Below, in pieces: positions 52,651-64,000 of a stretch of DNA of 64,000 nucleotides. This DNA comes from CAJXVA01 sp963761755. GTDB lineage: Bacteria > Myxococcota_A > Polyangia > Nannocystales > Nannocystaceae. The DNA is taken from positions 186,001 through 250,000 of the forward strand of contig CAVXIC010000013.1 of assembly GCA_963761755.1 (NCBI GenBank). The letters are read 5' to 3'. Below the pieces are notes generated by a model. That model saw only the letters and a program-made list of their open reading frames with translations, was not told the origin of the DNA and did not search any database. The position numbers were made by a program, and so were the translations under genes. Within the stretch, counting starts at the first letter, position 1; every line of letters begins with the position of its first letter.

Positions 52651-53565
52651 CTACGAGCACACGAAGGGGAACGTGCTTCCCAGGTACCCGGCGGTGACGT
52701 CGATGCGCAGCGCGTCGGGCGTCGAGCCGACGAGCGCGCCGGGACCGGGAACGCAGTCCAGCGTCGGGTGGCTGGCGGTGATCTCGACTTCGCCGACGTC
52801 GACGTTGAGCCAGCCGGCAAATCCGACCTCGGTCGTTTCGGTGAGGAGGGGGTCGATGCCGGTCGTCGTGAGGTATCCGAGCGCGCCGGACGACGGCGTC
52901 ATGGTGAACGAGACCTCCGAGAGCAGCGCCCCGTCGCCGTCGGAGACGGCGAGCGCGAGGTGTCCCAACGCGTCGTCGATCTCTTCGCCCAGCGAGTTTG
53001 CCAGCACGACCGAAGCGATGGTGGACAGCAACCGGTAGTCGAGGACTTGGTCCTCCATCGGACCCTCGCCCCAAAAGAGGGACGGGAAGCGGTTCGACCC
53101 GGTGAACTCGATCGCCCCCTCGGTCGGAGGGACGCCCTCGAGGGTGTAGACACCCTCGGCGTCGGTGGTGGCGCACGGGATGTCGTCCTGCCCAAAGACG
53201 CACACGTCGATGTTCGGGAGCGGGGTGGGCATGGCGAAGTCGGACACGACGCCCGAGAGCGTGGCGGTGTCACCGGTTCCCGTCGAGCTGTCCGAGCTGC
53301 TTTCGGACCCGCCGGTGGTGCCCGTCGAGCTGTCCGTTCCCGTGTCCGAGGCGCCGGTGGTGCTGCCAGTGTTGTCGGCCGAGGAGGTGGACCCAGTCCC
53401 GGGCATCGTCGTGGTGCCCGGCGTGGTGCCCTCATCCTCCGTGGTGCCCGTGCTCGCGTTCCCCGTCGAGCCGTCGGTATCGGATCCGGGGGCGTCGTCG
53501 CCACATCCGGCCGCCGCCATCGCCGTCGCAAGAATCATCGCTCGTGTTCGTGTTTCGAATTTCAT
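52651..53565 (-). CDS. Lipoprotein with a carboxypeptidase-regulatory-like domain
   Basis: A 304-residue exported protein with lipoprotein signal MKFETRTRAMILATAMAAAGC. A Thr/Ser/Gly linker of about 90 residues (many STGTT units) follows. The C-terminal domain starts with ATLSGVVSDFAMPTPLPNIDVCVFG, typical of carboxypeptidase regulatory-like (Ig-fold, transthyretin-like) modules, with a CATTDAEGVYTLEGV turn. The rest is also beta-rich. These domains are carried by many exported proteins without enzymatic activity. ATG 53565 begins the signal; upstream frame is discarded. Function unknown. Confidence 0.75.
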   Translation of the reverse strand: MKFETRTRAMILATAMAAAGCGDDAPGSDTDGSTGNASTGTTEDEGTTPGTTTMPGTGSTSSADNTGSTTGASDTGTDSSTGTTGGSESSSDSSTGTGDTATLSGVVSDFAMPTPLPNIDVCVFGQDDIPCATTDAEGVYTLEGVPPTEGAIEFTGSNRFPSLFWGEGPMEDQVLDYRLLSTIASVVLANSLGEEIDDALGHLALAVSDGDGALLSEVSFTMTPSSGALGYLTTTGIDPLLTETTEVGFAGWLNVDVGEVEITASHPTLDCVPGPGALVGSTPDALRIDVTAGYLGSTFPFVCS

Positions 53566-53627
53566 GTCAGCCCTGCGTGCGCCATCGGACGCGAAGGGGG
53601 GGACTCTTTCCCGCGCCCTGCGCGATG

Positions 53628-54851
53628 TCAACCCGACGCTTCCGCACCGCCGACGGTGCGTTCCAGCGTGCCGGCGCCCACCGAGTCGCCCCAGACGTTG
53701 ACCGTCGTCCGCAGCCGGTCGAGCAGCCAGTCGATCGGGAGCAGCAGCTCCAGACCCTCCAGCGGGAGGTCGGCCGCCTGGAGGACCATGACCATCGTGA
53801 CCAGCCCCGCCTCGGGCACGCCCGCTGCGCCCATCGCCGCAAACGTGGCGACGACGACGATGACGAGCTGGTCGGAGAGCCCGAGGTCCAGCCCAGCGGC
53901 CTGAGCGATGAACATTGCGGCCATCGCCTCGTACAAGGCGCTGCCGTCCATGTTCATCGTCGCGCCCAGCGGGAGCACGAACCGCGCAGCCTTGTCATCG
54001 ACCCCGGCATCCTCGATCGCCGCATCGATCGTCACCGGCAGGGTCGCGCTCGACGAGGAGGTGGACAGCGCCGTGAGCAGCGGCGCGGCCATCTGTCGGA
54101 CGAAGCGCAAGGGGTTGCGTCGTCCCACGATCCACAAGATCAGCGGCAACACGACGAGCGCGTGCACCCCCAGCGCGACCACGACCGCGACGACGTAGTG
54201 CCCCACGGCCATCAGCTGGTCGAGGAACGCCTCGCGGCCCCCCTGGGCGATCGCCTGCCCGAAGCGCCCGGCGACCAGGCCGAAGATTCCCACCGGGGCG
54301 ACCCACATCAGCGCCCGGACCATCTTCATCATGACCTCGTTGCCCACGTGAATCACGCGAACCAACGGCTCCCCCTGCTCGCCGAGGGTGCTGAGCACCA
54401 CGCCGAAGAACAGTGAGAAGAGGATGACGGGCACGACCTCGAGGTTGGCCATCGACTCGAAGATGTTCGAGCCCACGAAGCCCAGCAGCACGTCCGTCCA
54501 CGGTGTGTCGCGGGCGGCGTCGACCGACAGCGAGAGCCCTGCGGTCTCGATGCCCACCCCTGGGCGGAGCAGATTGACGACCGCCAGCCCGATCGAGGCG
54601 GCGATGAGCATCGTCGCGCCGTAGTAGACGACGGTCCATCCCCCAAGGCGGCCCAGCTTGCGTACGTCACCCAGCTCGGTGATGCCGCTGATGACCGACA
54701 GCATGATGAGCGGAACGATCAGCATCTGCAGCGCGCCGAGGAACAGCTGCCCGATGATGTAGACGTGGGCCGCTCCGCCGCCGAACACGAGCACGGTGCC
54801 GACCGCGAGGGCGACTCCGATCACGATCGCGAGCAGCAGCCGATTGGACAT
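53628..54851 (-). CDS. Dicarboxylate/amino acid:cation symporter (DAACS, GltP-like)
   Basis: A 407-residue membrane transporter of the glutamate/dicarboxylate:cation symporter family. Multiple helices begin with LLLAIVIGVALAVGTVLVFGG. The family's re-entrant loop STSSSSATLPVT (Ser-rich motif) and the NMDG motif in LGATMNMDGSALYEAM are both present. The next helix contains the related TFAAMGAAGVPEAG segment of the HP2 loop. Substrate and coupling ion (Na+ or H+) cannot be decided. The gene is 80 bases from and divergent to the antiporter gene. Confidence 0.9.
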   Translation of the reverse strand: MSNRLLLAIVIGVALAVGTVLVFGGGAAHVYIIGQLFLGALQMLIVPLIMLSVISGITELGDVRKLGRLGGWTVVYYGATMLIAASIGLAVVNLLRPGVGIETAGLSLSVDAARDTPWTDVLLGFVGSNIFESMANLEVVPVILFSLFFGVVLSTLGEQGEPLVRVIHVGNEVMMKMVRALMWVAPVGIFGLVAGRFGQAIAQGGREAFLDQLMAVGHYVVAVVVALGVHALVVLPLILWIVGRRNPLRFVRQMAAPLLTALSTSSSSATLPVTIDAAIEDAGVDDKAARFVLPLGATMNMDGSALYEAMAAMFIAQAAGLDLGLSDQLVIVVVATFAAMGAAGVPEAGLVTMVMVLQAADLPLEGLELLLPIDWLLDRLRTTVNVWGDSVGAGTLERTVGGAEASG

Positions 54852-54931
54852 CGTCGCCGATGGTCTGGACCCTCCCTGAGCGATTGCAACCCCGCGATGT
54901 TAGGGTGCGGCCAACGCCCCTCGAGCGTCCC

Positions 54932-56647
54932 ATGCCCGCAGCTGAACACACCGAGCCGCTCCTGATGCTGGCGGTGATCCTGCTCGTCGGCACCCTCTTC
55001 GGCTTCGGGGCCAAGCGGCTGCGCCTGCCGTCGGTCACCGGGCAGATCCTGGCCGGGGTCTTCCTCGGCGGCGTCGGGTTCGACCTGTTCGGCGCCCATG
55101 CGGAGCACGGACTCGCGCCGATTACCGAGTTTGCGCTCGGGTTGATGGCCGTCAGCGTCGGCGCGCACCTCAACTTCCGCAAGCTGCGCAATGCCTTTCG
55201 TCGCCTGCTGATCTTGCTGCTGCTCGAGACCGTATTCGTGGTGGTGGCGGTGACGGCCGCCCTGTCGCTCTTTCCGTCGGTCGAACCCAGCATCGCGCTC
55301 ATCTTCGGGTGCATCGCGATCTCGACCGCGCCGGCGACCGTCGTGGCGCTGGTGCGGGAGACCCGGTCCAAAGGGGTCTTCGTCAAGACGATGGTCGCCG
55401 CGGTGGCGCTCAACAACATGGCGTGCATCTTCGGGTTCGAGCTCAGCCGCCGCCTCGCGGGCCAGACCCTGCGGTACGGCACACCGCACATCAGCGAGGT
55501 TTTCGTCGGGGCGTCGTCCCAGCTGTTGGAGGCTGCGGTCACCGGAGGCCTCGGCGCGCTCGCGATGATCGTGGTGTCCAAGGCGGTTCGGCGCTCCGAG
55601 GTGCTGACGACCGCCGGTCTGATCGCGCTGCTGCTGACGGTAGGAATCGCGCAGCACTACGGCTACTCGGCCCTGCTCTCGTGCCTCTTTCTGGGTTTGT
55701 TTCAGGCCAACTTCACCCGAGGTCGCGAGCACGTCGTCGATCGGCTGTTCCGCGACTTCGAGCCGGCGATCCTGGCCGTGTTCTTCACGCTCGCTGGCAT
55801 GGAGTTGTCGCTGGAGCACGCGTCGGTCGCAGGATCGCTCGCCGTCGTCTTCTTCGTCGCCCGCGGCCTGGGAAAGTTTGGGGCGGGGTACCTCGCGATG
55901 CGGCTGGCGGGCGCGACTGCGCGGGTCCGCCAGAACATGGGGCTCGCGTTGATTCCCCAGGCGGGGGTGGCCGTGGGCTTGGTCGTGCTGATCAACGCAG
56001 ACGCCACCCTTCAAGCGCTCGCGCCCCAGGCCGTCGACCTCTTCTCCCCGGTCATCCTCACCGCGGTCGTCGCCAACGAAGTGGTCGGACCCATCCTCAC
56101 CCGGATGGCGCTGGGTCGGTCGGGCGAGGTGGGGCAAGACCGAACGCGGCTGCTCGACTTCATCCATGAGGAGAACATCAAGGTCGGGCTGGAGGCCGAC
56201 ACCCCGCAGCAGGCGATCGAGCAGCTCGTCGACCTCTTGGTCCGATCCCACCACCTCGATCCCAAGCTGCACGACCCGATCCTGGCGTCCGTTCTCGAGC
56301 GCGAGCGGCAGGCGTCGACCTGCGTGGGCGGGGGCGTCGCGATCCCCCACGGCCGGCTGCCTACGGGCCTGAGCTCTCTGGGCGTGATGGGGATCAACCG
56401 CGGAGGTCTGAACTTCGAGAGCCCCGACGGTCGGCCGGTGCACTGCGTCATCCTGCTGCTCTCGAGCCCTGACGAGCCCGAGCGTCATCTGCAGCTGCTG
56501 GCCATGATCGCCGGCAGCATCGGCTCCGATCCCGCGATCCAGACCCAGCTCTTCAACGCGCGGACGCCCGCGCACGCCTACGAGGTGCTCCACCACGAGG
56601 GCGCCGCCGAGTTCAACGTGTTCCTGGAGGAGATGGACGGGATCTGA
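54932..56647 (+). CDS. CPA2-type cation/proton antiporter with C-terminal PTS EIIA domain
   Basis: A 571-residue protein. Residues about 10-415 are a CPA2-type Na+(K+)/H+ antiporter with 10-13 helices (VTGQILAGVFLGGVGFDLFG; TEFALGLMAVSVGAHL). The C-terminal PTS EIIA-2-like domain includes GGGVAIPHGRLP, with the phosphorylatable histidine at 473. EIIA domains on antiporters are likely to make transport respond to the PTS phosphorylation state. No PTS enzyme is encoded in the window. ATG 54932 was chosen because upstream frame is not conserved. Divergent from the symporter gene. Confidence 0.85.
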   Translation: MPAAEHTEPLLMLAVILLVGTLFGFGAKRLRLPSVTGQILAGVFLGGVGFDLFGAHAEHGLAPITEFALGLMAVSVGAHLNFRKLRNAFRRLLILLLLETVFVVVAVTAALSLFPSVEPSIALIFGCIAISTAPATVVALVRETRSKGVFVKTMVAAVALNNMACIFGFELSRRLAGQTLRYGTPHISEVFVGASSQLLEAAVTGGLGALAMIVVSKAVRRSEVLTTAGLIALLLTVGIAQHYGYSALLSCLFLGLFQANFTRGREHVVDRLFRDFEPAILAVFFTLAGMELSLEHASVAGSLAVVFFVARGLGKFGAGYLAMRLAGATARVRQNMGLALIPQAGVAVGLVVLINADATLQALAPQAVDLFSPVILTAVVANEVVGPILTRMALGRSGEVGQDRTRLLDFIHEENIKVGLEADTPQQAIEQLVDLLVRSHHLDPKLHDPILASVLERERQASTCVGGGVAIPHGRLPTGLSSLGVMGINRGGLNFESPDGRPVHCVILLLSSPDEPERHLQLLAMIAGSIGSDPAIQTQLFNARTPAHAYEVLHHEGAAEFNVFLEEMDGI

Positions 56648-56686
56648 ACCATTGGGGACTTCTCGAAAGGAGCGCTCGATTGAGGG

Positions 56687-57274
56687 CTAGCCGCGGTTGC
56701 TCTGCGCGTCCACTTGGAACGAGCGCACAATTCTGGAGATTCGCAGCACCGACACGGACTTCGTTGGCCCCTCGACCGCCCACGAGCTGTCCTGGCGATA
56801 GGCCTTGAACTCCACCACGTAGTTCGGGTCTTGCAAGTGGTTGAGCTGCGACATGTTTCCGGGCATGACCCGCGCCCACCAGCTGCCGTCCTTCGAGAGA
56901 CCCTTGCCCATGGTGAATTCAGAGCTGGAGATGTGCACGCCGCCCATCCACTGGCCGACGAACATGAGCTGTCGGGGCTCGGCGACCCGCATGCCGCGGT
57001 CGGCCCAGACGCAGGCCGCAGGCGCGAGCTCCCCGGTGCCGAAGGCCTCGTCTCCGTGCAGCACGTGCTTCTTGAACGCGTAGCTGTTCCCCTTCTTCGA
57101 TCCGTCGAGGATGACGAGGTCCGTCCGGCCGTGGCCGCCTCGGCAGTACAGGGTGTACGCCTCGGGCAGAGCCTCGGCGCGCCGCGGCGCGAGGGCCGGA
57201 GCGAGCCCAAACAAGATGGCGGTCAGACCGAGGGCCTGGCGAACGCGGTTGCGAGGATTGGTCTGCATGATCAT
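56687..57274 (-). CDS. Small exported protein, paralogue A of a tandem pair
   Basis: A 195-residue exported protein (MIMQTNPRNRVRQALGLTAILFGLAPAL; ATG 57268 is a slightly shorter alternative with GAGG at a normal spacing). It shares its full layout with the next gene upstream: YxxYCRGGxGR near the N-terminus, WADRGMR, and LQDPNYVVEFKAY. Both end in SNRG. The sequences imply a duplication. The start overlaps the upstream paralogue's stop (ATGA). No domain is recognised; the single fold may be a small beta-sandwich. Its function is unknown, and it lies close to a divergently transcribed Ser/Thr kinase gene. Confidence 0.7.
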   Translation of the reverse strand: MIMQTNPRNRVRQALGLTAILFGLAPALAPRRAEALPEAYTLYCRGGHGRTDLVILDGSKKGNSYAFKKHVLHGDEAFGTGELAPAACVWADRGMRVAEPRQLMFVGQWMGGVHISSSEFTMGKGLSKDGSWWARVMPGNMSQLNHLQDPNYVVEFKAYRQDSSWAVEGPTKSVSVLRISRIVRSFQVDAQSNRG

Positions 57275-57831
57275 CCTCGGTTGCTGGCGCCGATCTGGCG
57301 CACGACGCCAACCTCGCTGACCTGGAGCACGTTCACGGTCCGTTCGGCGCCCGTCCGGCTTCGTTTGGTGAAGCTGTCGCTGTGGACGCGGAACTCCACG
57401 ATGAAGTTGGGATCTTGCAGCTTGTTGAGCGCGGCCATGTCGTCGGGCAGGGGCTGCTCGATGAGCGTGTTGCGGCTGTGTCGGGAGAGCTGCAGCTGCA
57501 TGTTGCTGCGTACCGTGACGCGGTCGCCGACCGATTTGAACGGACGCGCGTAGACCAGTCGTGCCGCTTCGCTCGCCCGCATCGCGCGGTCCGGCCAGGC
57601 GCAGGTCGAGGGGGCCAGGGTGGACGCGTCGTAGGGCGCAGAGGCGTGGAGGAACTGCTTTTCGGCGACGAGCCCACCTGCGCTCAGGTGGAACTCTGCC
57701 CGTCCCTGCCCCCCGCGGCAGTAGATCGAGTAGCTCGGCGTGGCCGCATCGGCCTGGACGGGCGCCATCGGGGCGCACAGGCCCATGGCGACGGCGCCGA
57801 ACCCCACGAGGTTGCGAACATGGCGTTTCAT
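57271..57831 (-). CDS. Small exported protein, paralogue B of a tandem pair
   Basis: A 186-residue exported protein (MKRHVRNLVGFGAVAMGLCAPMAPVQADA is a good signal peptide). It parallels the downstream gene: SIYCRGGQGRAEFHL, WPDRAMRASEAARL, LQDPNFIVEFRVHS, ending in SNRG. No recognisable domain. The pair is co-translated (overlap ATGA at 57271-57274). It is separated by only 75 bases from the start of the divergent kinase-TPR gene, with which it may share a promoter region. A partnership between them is possible but not shown. Confidence 0.7.
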   Translation of the reverse strand: MKRHVRNLVGFGAVAMGLCAPMAPVQADAATPSYSIYCRGGQGRAEFHLSAGGLVAEKQFLHASAPYDASTLAPSTCAWPDRAMRASEAARLVYARPFKSVGDRVTVRSNMQLQLSRHSRNTLIEQPLPDDMAALNKLQDPNFIVEFRVHSDSFTKRSRTGAERTVNVLQVSEVGVVRQIGASNRG

Positions 57832-57906
57832 GTCCGGTAGGTCTGCGCTCCGCCGAAAGTGATCCCGAACAAAATCGGTGGGAGAGGAGGGTACACTCCC
57901 CCGACG

Positions 57907-60984
<3,078 letters not shown>

Positions 60985-61074
60985 CCCGACGCGGGCGGCG
61001 GGCCTCGCCAGGGACCCCGCGCCGCCGTGCTCGAGTGAGCGGCGCACATCAGGTGCGGCTGCTAGCGTCGGGTC

Positions 61075-61638
61075 ATGGGTCTACTGCGTGAAGAATATGT
61101 GGAAGTCGACACGCACATCCGCTGTCCACACTGTGGCGAGCAGGCGTGGTTTCCGCGGCCGTCGGCGCTGGCAGCGGCGATCGTGTGCCCTATGGGAGGA
61201 TGCGAGAACACCTTCGTTTGGGACCGCTGGGTGTCGCGAGAGCTGGGCATCGACCGCTTCGCCTACCTGCATCCACGGGTGCCGGGCCTGTTCGAGTCCA
61301 TGACGCAGCGGTCCTGGGAGATCGTGGGCCTGGGGATCTGCACGCTGGTCTTTGCGGTGCCCCTCATTCACGCGGGCCTCCACAGCGCCGTGACCAAGCT
61401 GTTCGCGTACGTCTACTTTGCTGGGATGGGGCTGGCTGCGCTCGGTCTGGGTGTGGCGCAGCGGCGAGGCAACCGCCTGCGCGCCGCCCACAGGGCCCAG
61501 ACGCGTGCGCACGTCCTCGAACGCTCGCCGACCATTCGTGCGGTCCAGGCCGCAGGGTGGGTGCCCGAGCAGATGTTGGTGGCTCCGACGAACACCGGCA
61601 CTGGCTCGAGACGACTGGCAGGCTCGCCGCCGGCGTGA
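61075..61638 (+). CDS. Zinc-ribbon membrane protein
   Basis: A 187-residue protein. The N-terminus has a zinc-ribbon-like CPHCGEQAW with a second pair of cysteines (IVCPMGGCENTF). Two hydrophobic stretches follow (GLGICTLVFAVPLIHAGL; LFAYVYFAGMGLAALGLG). The C-terminus is basic. No enzyme motif was seen. It is transcribed away from the kinase gene with a 90-base gap. Function unknown. Confidence 0.65.
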   Translation: MGLLREEYVEVDTHIRCPHCGEQAWFPRPSALAAAIVCPMGGCENTFVWDRWVSRELGIDRFAYLHPRVPGLFESMTQRSWEIVGLGICTLVFAVPLIHAGLHSAVTKLFAYVYFAGMGLAALGLGVAQRRGNRLRAAHRAQTRAHVLERSPTIRAVQAAGWVPEQMLVAPTNTGTGSRRLAGSPPA

Positions 61639-61654
61639 CCACGTACGGCGTCGT

Positions 61655-61888
61655 CATCCACGGGCGCGGGCATCCCCTGCGACGTTCGTAACCAGTCGCT
61701 CGCCGGCCTGCGTCGCCTTCGAAGCGTCGCCTGCCACAGTGACGCGGACTGCGTCGGCGTCGTCGCCATCCTCCTCTCCGGGTGAGGTGCAGGAGCACTG
61801 CTGCCGCAACGCGGACTTCGACGTCGGAGCTTGCGTCGACACGGCCACGGCCGTCGACGTCACCGATGCGGGCGGATCCTGCGGATGA
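61655..61888 (+). pseudogene. Possible decayed Cys-rich protein (frameshifted)
   Basis: In this stretch one plus-strand frame reads ACHSDADCVGVVAILLSG before a stop, and the next frame continues HCCRNADFDVGACVDTA and CG to a TGA at 61888. The Cys spacing (SDADC, CC, CG) is that of Cys-rich modules seen elsewhere in the window. Start and signal peptide are missing. A frameshifted remnant is likely, but this is only a weak call. Confidence 0.4.
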
Positions 61889-61931
61889 AGCAGCCGCGCG
61901 CGCCGCAGATGTGCGAACCGACGATGCACGC

Positions 61932-63380
61932 TCAGGGGCGAGGGCCGGTCATCAGCGGCACGGCGCGACAGTTGGCGCCGCCTTGGGCGCTCAGGCTGTC
62001 GCGGCTCGACGCCGCAGGGACGTGGTAGATGCGCGGCACCCTCAGTCCCGCGCTCCGCAATGCCTGCTCGAACGCGTCCTTGTAGGCGGCGGGCCCGTCT
62101 TGAGTGATCCAATACGCGCCGCGCTGCCCGGTACCCGAGCCGCCTTCGCCGTTGAAGAAGTTGGTGAGCCAGCGATCGTCGGGGAGGGCGGGAAACTTGC
62201 CGGGCGCTCGGACGACGCGTAGGCCCGCGGCGCAAAGCTGTCGCTCCGTGATGCGCTCGGTCGCGGCGATCTGGAGCAGCCGCGGCCGTTCCCGCGCGAG
62301 CCCTTCGAGCGCCTCGGACATGCCTCGCTGCATGAACGTGCGGCGCATGACGTCCTCGACCATCGCCATGTCGTCGAGGAGGACGACGCCGCTGGTCCAC
62401 GGGGTCATCGAGAGGTCGAGGTGAAATCCTGCGGCCTGCTCCACCACCACGACAGCTCGGCGATCGACGCCGACGTCCTTGGCGATCGCGACGCGAACCA
62501 TCTCGTCGGTGAGTCGATCAGGGGCAATCCCCAAGCCTTGAAACGCGCCGCGCAGCACCGCTCGAGACAGTCCGAACGAGTCTTCCCCGATGAGCGCATA
62601 CAGACCCCGCGGCCCCCGACCCAGCAGGACGTTCCCTCGTTCGAGGTAGCACAGGTCGATGCGGATCCTGCGTCGGGTCGCCAGGCCGAACATCAGCCGC
62701 ATGTCGCTCTCGTTGCGCTGCCACACGCCGCCCTGACGGCTGCCGAACGCGAGCTCGATGCCATGGCCGCGGGCCCGCGTGGCTCGCGTGGCTCGGTGCT
62801 CATCGATCGCCCGGCTCATGAACTCCTGCGTCGTCCGGGCGGAGTCGGTCGGTCGCGGCGGTGGCACCGTGACCTGCCCGTCGTAGGCCACCTGCCCCCG
62901 GTCCTCCATCCAGCCCGAGGTGCTGTCGACCGGCACGCGAACCGTCTGGATGTTCGGCCTCGCCTCGCGCTCTGGGCCGTCGGGATAGAAGTCGGCCTCG
63001 ACCACCGAGAACCCCTCCTGCGCGCCGATGCGCGCGAAGGCGTCGACGTACTCGCTGTCGACGTCGGCCCCACGAGGCCCGATCGTCGAGCCCGTGTAGG
63101 CCATCAGGTAGGCCCGGGGCTGCCGCGTGAGGTCTTCGGTGACTGGCGCCGCGGTCTGGGTCATGTCGCGGTCGCGCCCCTGTGCCAGCGCTCGCAGGTC
63201 GTTCTCGCGCTGGCGCAGCAATGCGGCGCGAATTGCGTCAACTTGATGCTGGGGCTGGGCACCGCTCACGTACCCGCCGTACGAGCCAGGCCGGCCGCCG
63301 GATCGACGGGGGGACCGGACGTGGGGCACATCGGTGTCGAGCATGCTTCCTTCATCGAGCTTGAACTCGATGAGCGCCAT
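61932..63380 (-). CDS. Probable pentein-fold (guanidine-modifying) enzyme
   Basis: A 482-residue protein. The sequence CYLERGNVLLGRGPRGLYALIGEDSFG, then FHLDLSMTPWTSGVVLLDDM (H320-L-D) and, near the C-terminus, QGGANCRAVPLM (C471), is the order of motifs in the pentein superfamily (arginine deiminase, DDAH, amidinotransferases, agmatine deiminase): a conserved GN turn, the catalytic His in HLD and the nucleophilic Cys near the end. Those enzymes modify arginine-like guanidino groups. Its first 90 residues look unstructured and there is no signal peptide. The family assignment comes from motif order only; the substrate is unknown and it could be a peptidyl-arginine deiminase relative. A DUF421 gene lies upstream on the same strand, 198 bases away. 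Confidence 0.55.
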   Translation of the reverse strand: MALIEFKLDEGSMLDTDVPHVRSPRRSGGRPGSYGGYVSGAQPQHQVDAIRAALLRQRENDLRALAQGRDRDMTQTAAPVTEDLTRQPRAYLMAYTGSTIGPRGADVDSEYVDAFARIGAQEGFSVVEADFYPDGPEREARPNIQTVRVPVDSTSGWMEDRGQVAYDGQVTVPPPRPTDSARTTQEFMSRAIDEHRATRATRARGHGIELAFGSRQGGVWQRNESDMRLMFGLATRRRIRIDLCYLERGNVLLGRGPRGLYALIGEDSFGLSRAVLRGAFQGLGIAPDRLTDEMVRVAIAKDVGVDRRAVVVVEQAAGFHLDLSMTPWTSGVVLLDDMAMVEDVMRRTFMQRGMSEALEGLARERPRLLQIAATERITERQLCAAGLRVVRAPGKFPALPDDRWLTNFFNGEGGSGTGQRGAYWITQDGPAAYKDAFEQALRSAGLRVPRIYHVPAASSRDSLSAQGGANCRAVPLMTGPRP

Positions 63381-63578
63381 CGTGCTGCGGACAGCGTAGA
63401 GAACGGTCTGGGCCGTCGAGAGCGCAGGGGCGTGGTCGTGGGAGGCCTGCTAGAAGGGATCGGTCACCGTCGCGGTAGACATGAGCGTGACCAACGACGT
63501 GGTCGGGTGATTCTCAGATCTCGAGTTCCGGTCACGCGCCACGCGTGTAGGGCCTGAAACTGGCCGCTCGAGCCTTGC

Positions 63579-64000
63579 CTAGGCCGATTCAGGCCCGGAG
63601 ACGGGACCGAGCCGGCGCCGTACACCGAGCAACATCCCTGCGTCGAGTTCGCGGTCCGGATTCGAGGTGTGGAGCACCGAGATGTCTCCGGTGGTCTCGA
63701 ACACGACGGCCCGGACTTGATCGAGCCCCAACACGTTGGCCTCGCGGAGCTTGCCGCGAATATCGGCCTCGGTGATGTTGGTCTTCGCCATGTTCTCGCG
63801 GAGAAAGGTCTGACCCTGCATCAGCAAGACCGGCGTGTTGTCGATGACCTCGGAGGTACTCGGCCACGCCCGGCGGGCCCAAGCAATCGCCCACTGCCCG
63901 CCGAAGACGAGCGCGAGCACGAAGAGGGCCAGCGGGAGTTGGGGCGATGCGGTCGAGATCGAGGTCGCCATCAGCGATCCGACCGCGACGGTCATCACGA
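63579..64000 (-). CDS. DUF421 (YetF-type) protein, cut by the window edge
   Basis: The frame is open to the last base, so the N-terminus lies beyond the window; the GTG at 63998 is not a credible start. The visible part reads MTVAVGSLMATSIS, then a helix (LPLALFVLALVFGGQWAIAW), and a soluble domain with the DUF421 pattern SEVIDNTPVLLMQGQTFLRENMAKTNITEADIRGKLREANVLGLDQVRAVVFETTGDISVL. DUF421 proteins are small membrane proteins, some spore- or stress-related. Function unknown. Confidence 0.8.
   Translation of the reverse strand, partial: VMTVAVGSLMATSISTASPQLPLALFVLALVFGGQWAIAWARRAWPSTSEVIDNTPVLLMQGQTFLRENMAKTNITEADIRGKLREANVLGLDQVRAVVFETTGDISVLHTSNPDRELDAGMLLGVRRRLGPVSGPESA

Overview
The window is very G+C-rich DNA with a strong preference for G or C in third codon positions. 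It is packed with lipoproteins carrying low-complexity Ser/Thr/Asp/Gly/Pro linkers, FG-GAP repeats, a MopE-type metal motif, an FHA protein and a Ser/Thr kinase fused to TPR-like repeats. Together these point to a myxobacterium (Myxococcota), most likely of the Nannocystis/Plesiocystis/Enhygromyxa kind. This assignment rests on gene style only; there is no rRNA or other marker in the window.

Layout. 1-1600: the tail of one gene, an RCC1-repeat protein and a coding-like remnant. 1661-10481 (minus): six closely spaced genes for four lipoproteins, an OprP/OprO-like porin and a two-helix exported protein, probably one outer-membrane operon. 10720-13546 (plus): ftsE-ftsX-envC, the cell-division ABC system with its murein-hydrolase activator. 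13555-17880 (minus): a four-gene cassette of haem-motif lipoprotein, Tat-exported DUF1501-like protein, lipoprotein and C-type-lectin lipoprotein. 18095-22470 (minus): an NAD-linked formate dehydrogenase, whose alpha subunit contains an in-frame UGA at the catalytic selenocysteine position followed by a SECIS-like hairpin. A tri-haem exported cytochrome lies upstream (22584-24146). 24289-32132 (plus): CtpA peptidase, divergent polysaccharide deacetylase, helical lipoprotein, subtilisin-like protease and FHA protein.

32149-43928: a FAD oxidoreductase, the tRNA t6A synthase TsaC/Sua5, a TPR-like exported protein with a tetra-haem cytochrome-thioredoxin fusion, a PAS protein, a PDZ lipoprotein, a LysM-MepA murein endopeptidase, a large FG-GAP lipoprotein and a DUF4870-like membrane protein. 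44068-48531: a SWIM-SNF2 helicase and a class I methyltransferase. 49384-52499 (minus): a second oxidoreductase-like cassette (DUF1592-type lipoprotein plus Tat-exported DUF1552 protein). 52651-56647: a carboxypeptidase-regulatory-like lipoprotein, a dicarboxylate/amino-acid:cation symporter and a cation/proton antiporter with a PTS EIIA tail. 56687-60984: a tandem pair of small exported paralogues divergent from a Ser/Thr kinase-TPR receptor. 61075-64000: a zinc-ribbon membrane protein, a probable pentein-fold (guanidine-modifying) enzyme and the end of a DUF421 protein.

The most informative feature is the selenocysteine-containing formate dehydrogenase. Other points of interest are the block of minus-strand genes separating ftsEX-envC from ctpA and the deacetylase, the two Tat/lipoprotein cassettes, the cytochrome-thioredoxin fusion, a lipoprotein signal peptide built from a 12-base tandem repeat, and several short coding-like remnants between genes. 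No RNA genes, CRISPR arrays, insertion sequences or prophage were recognised.
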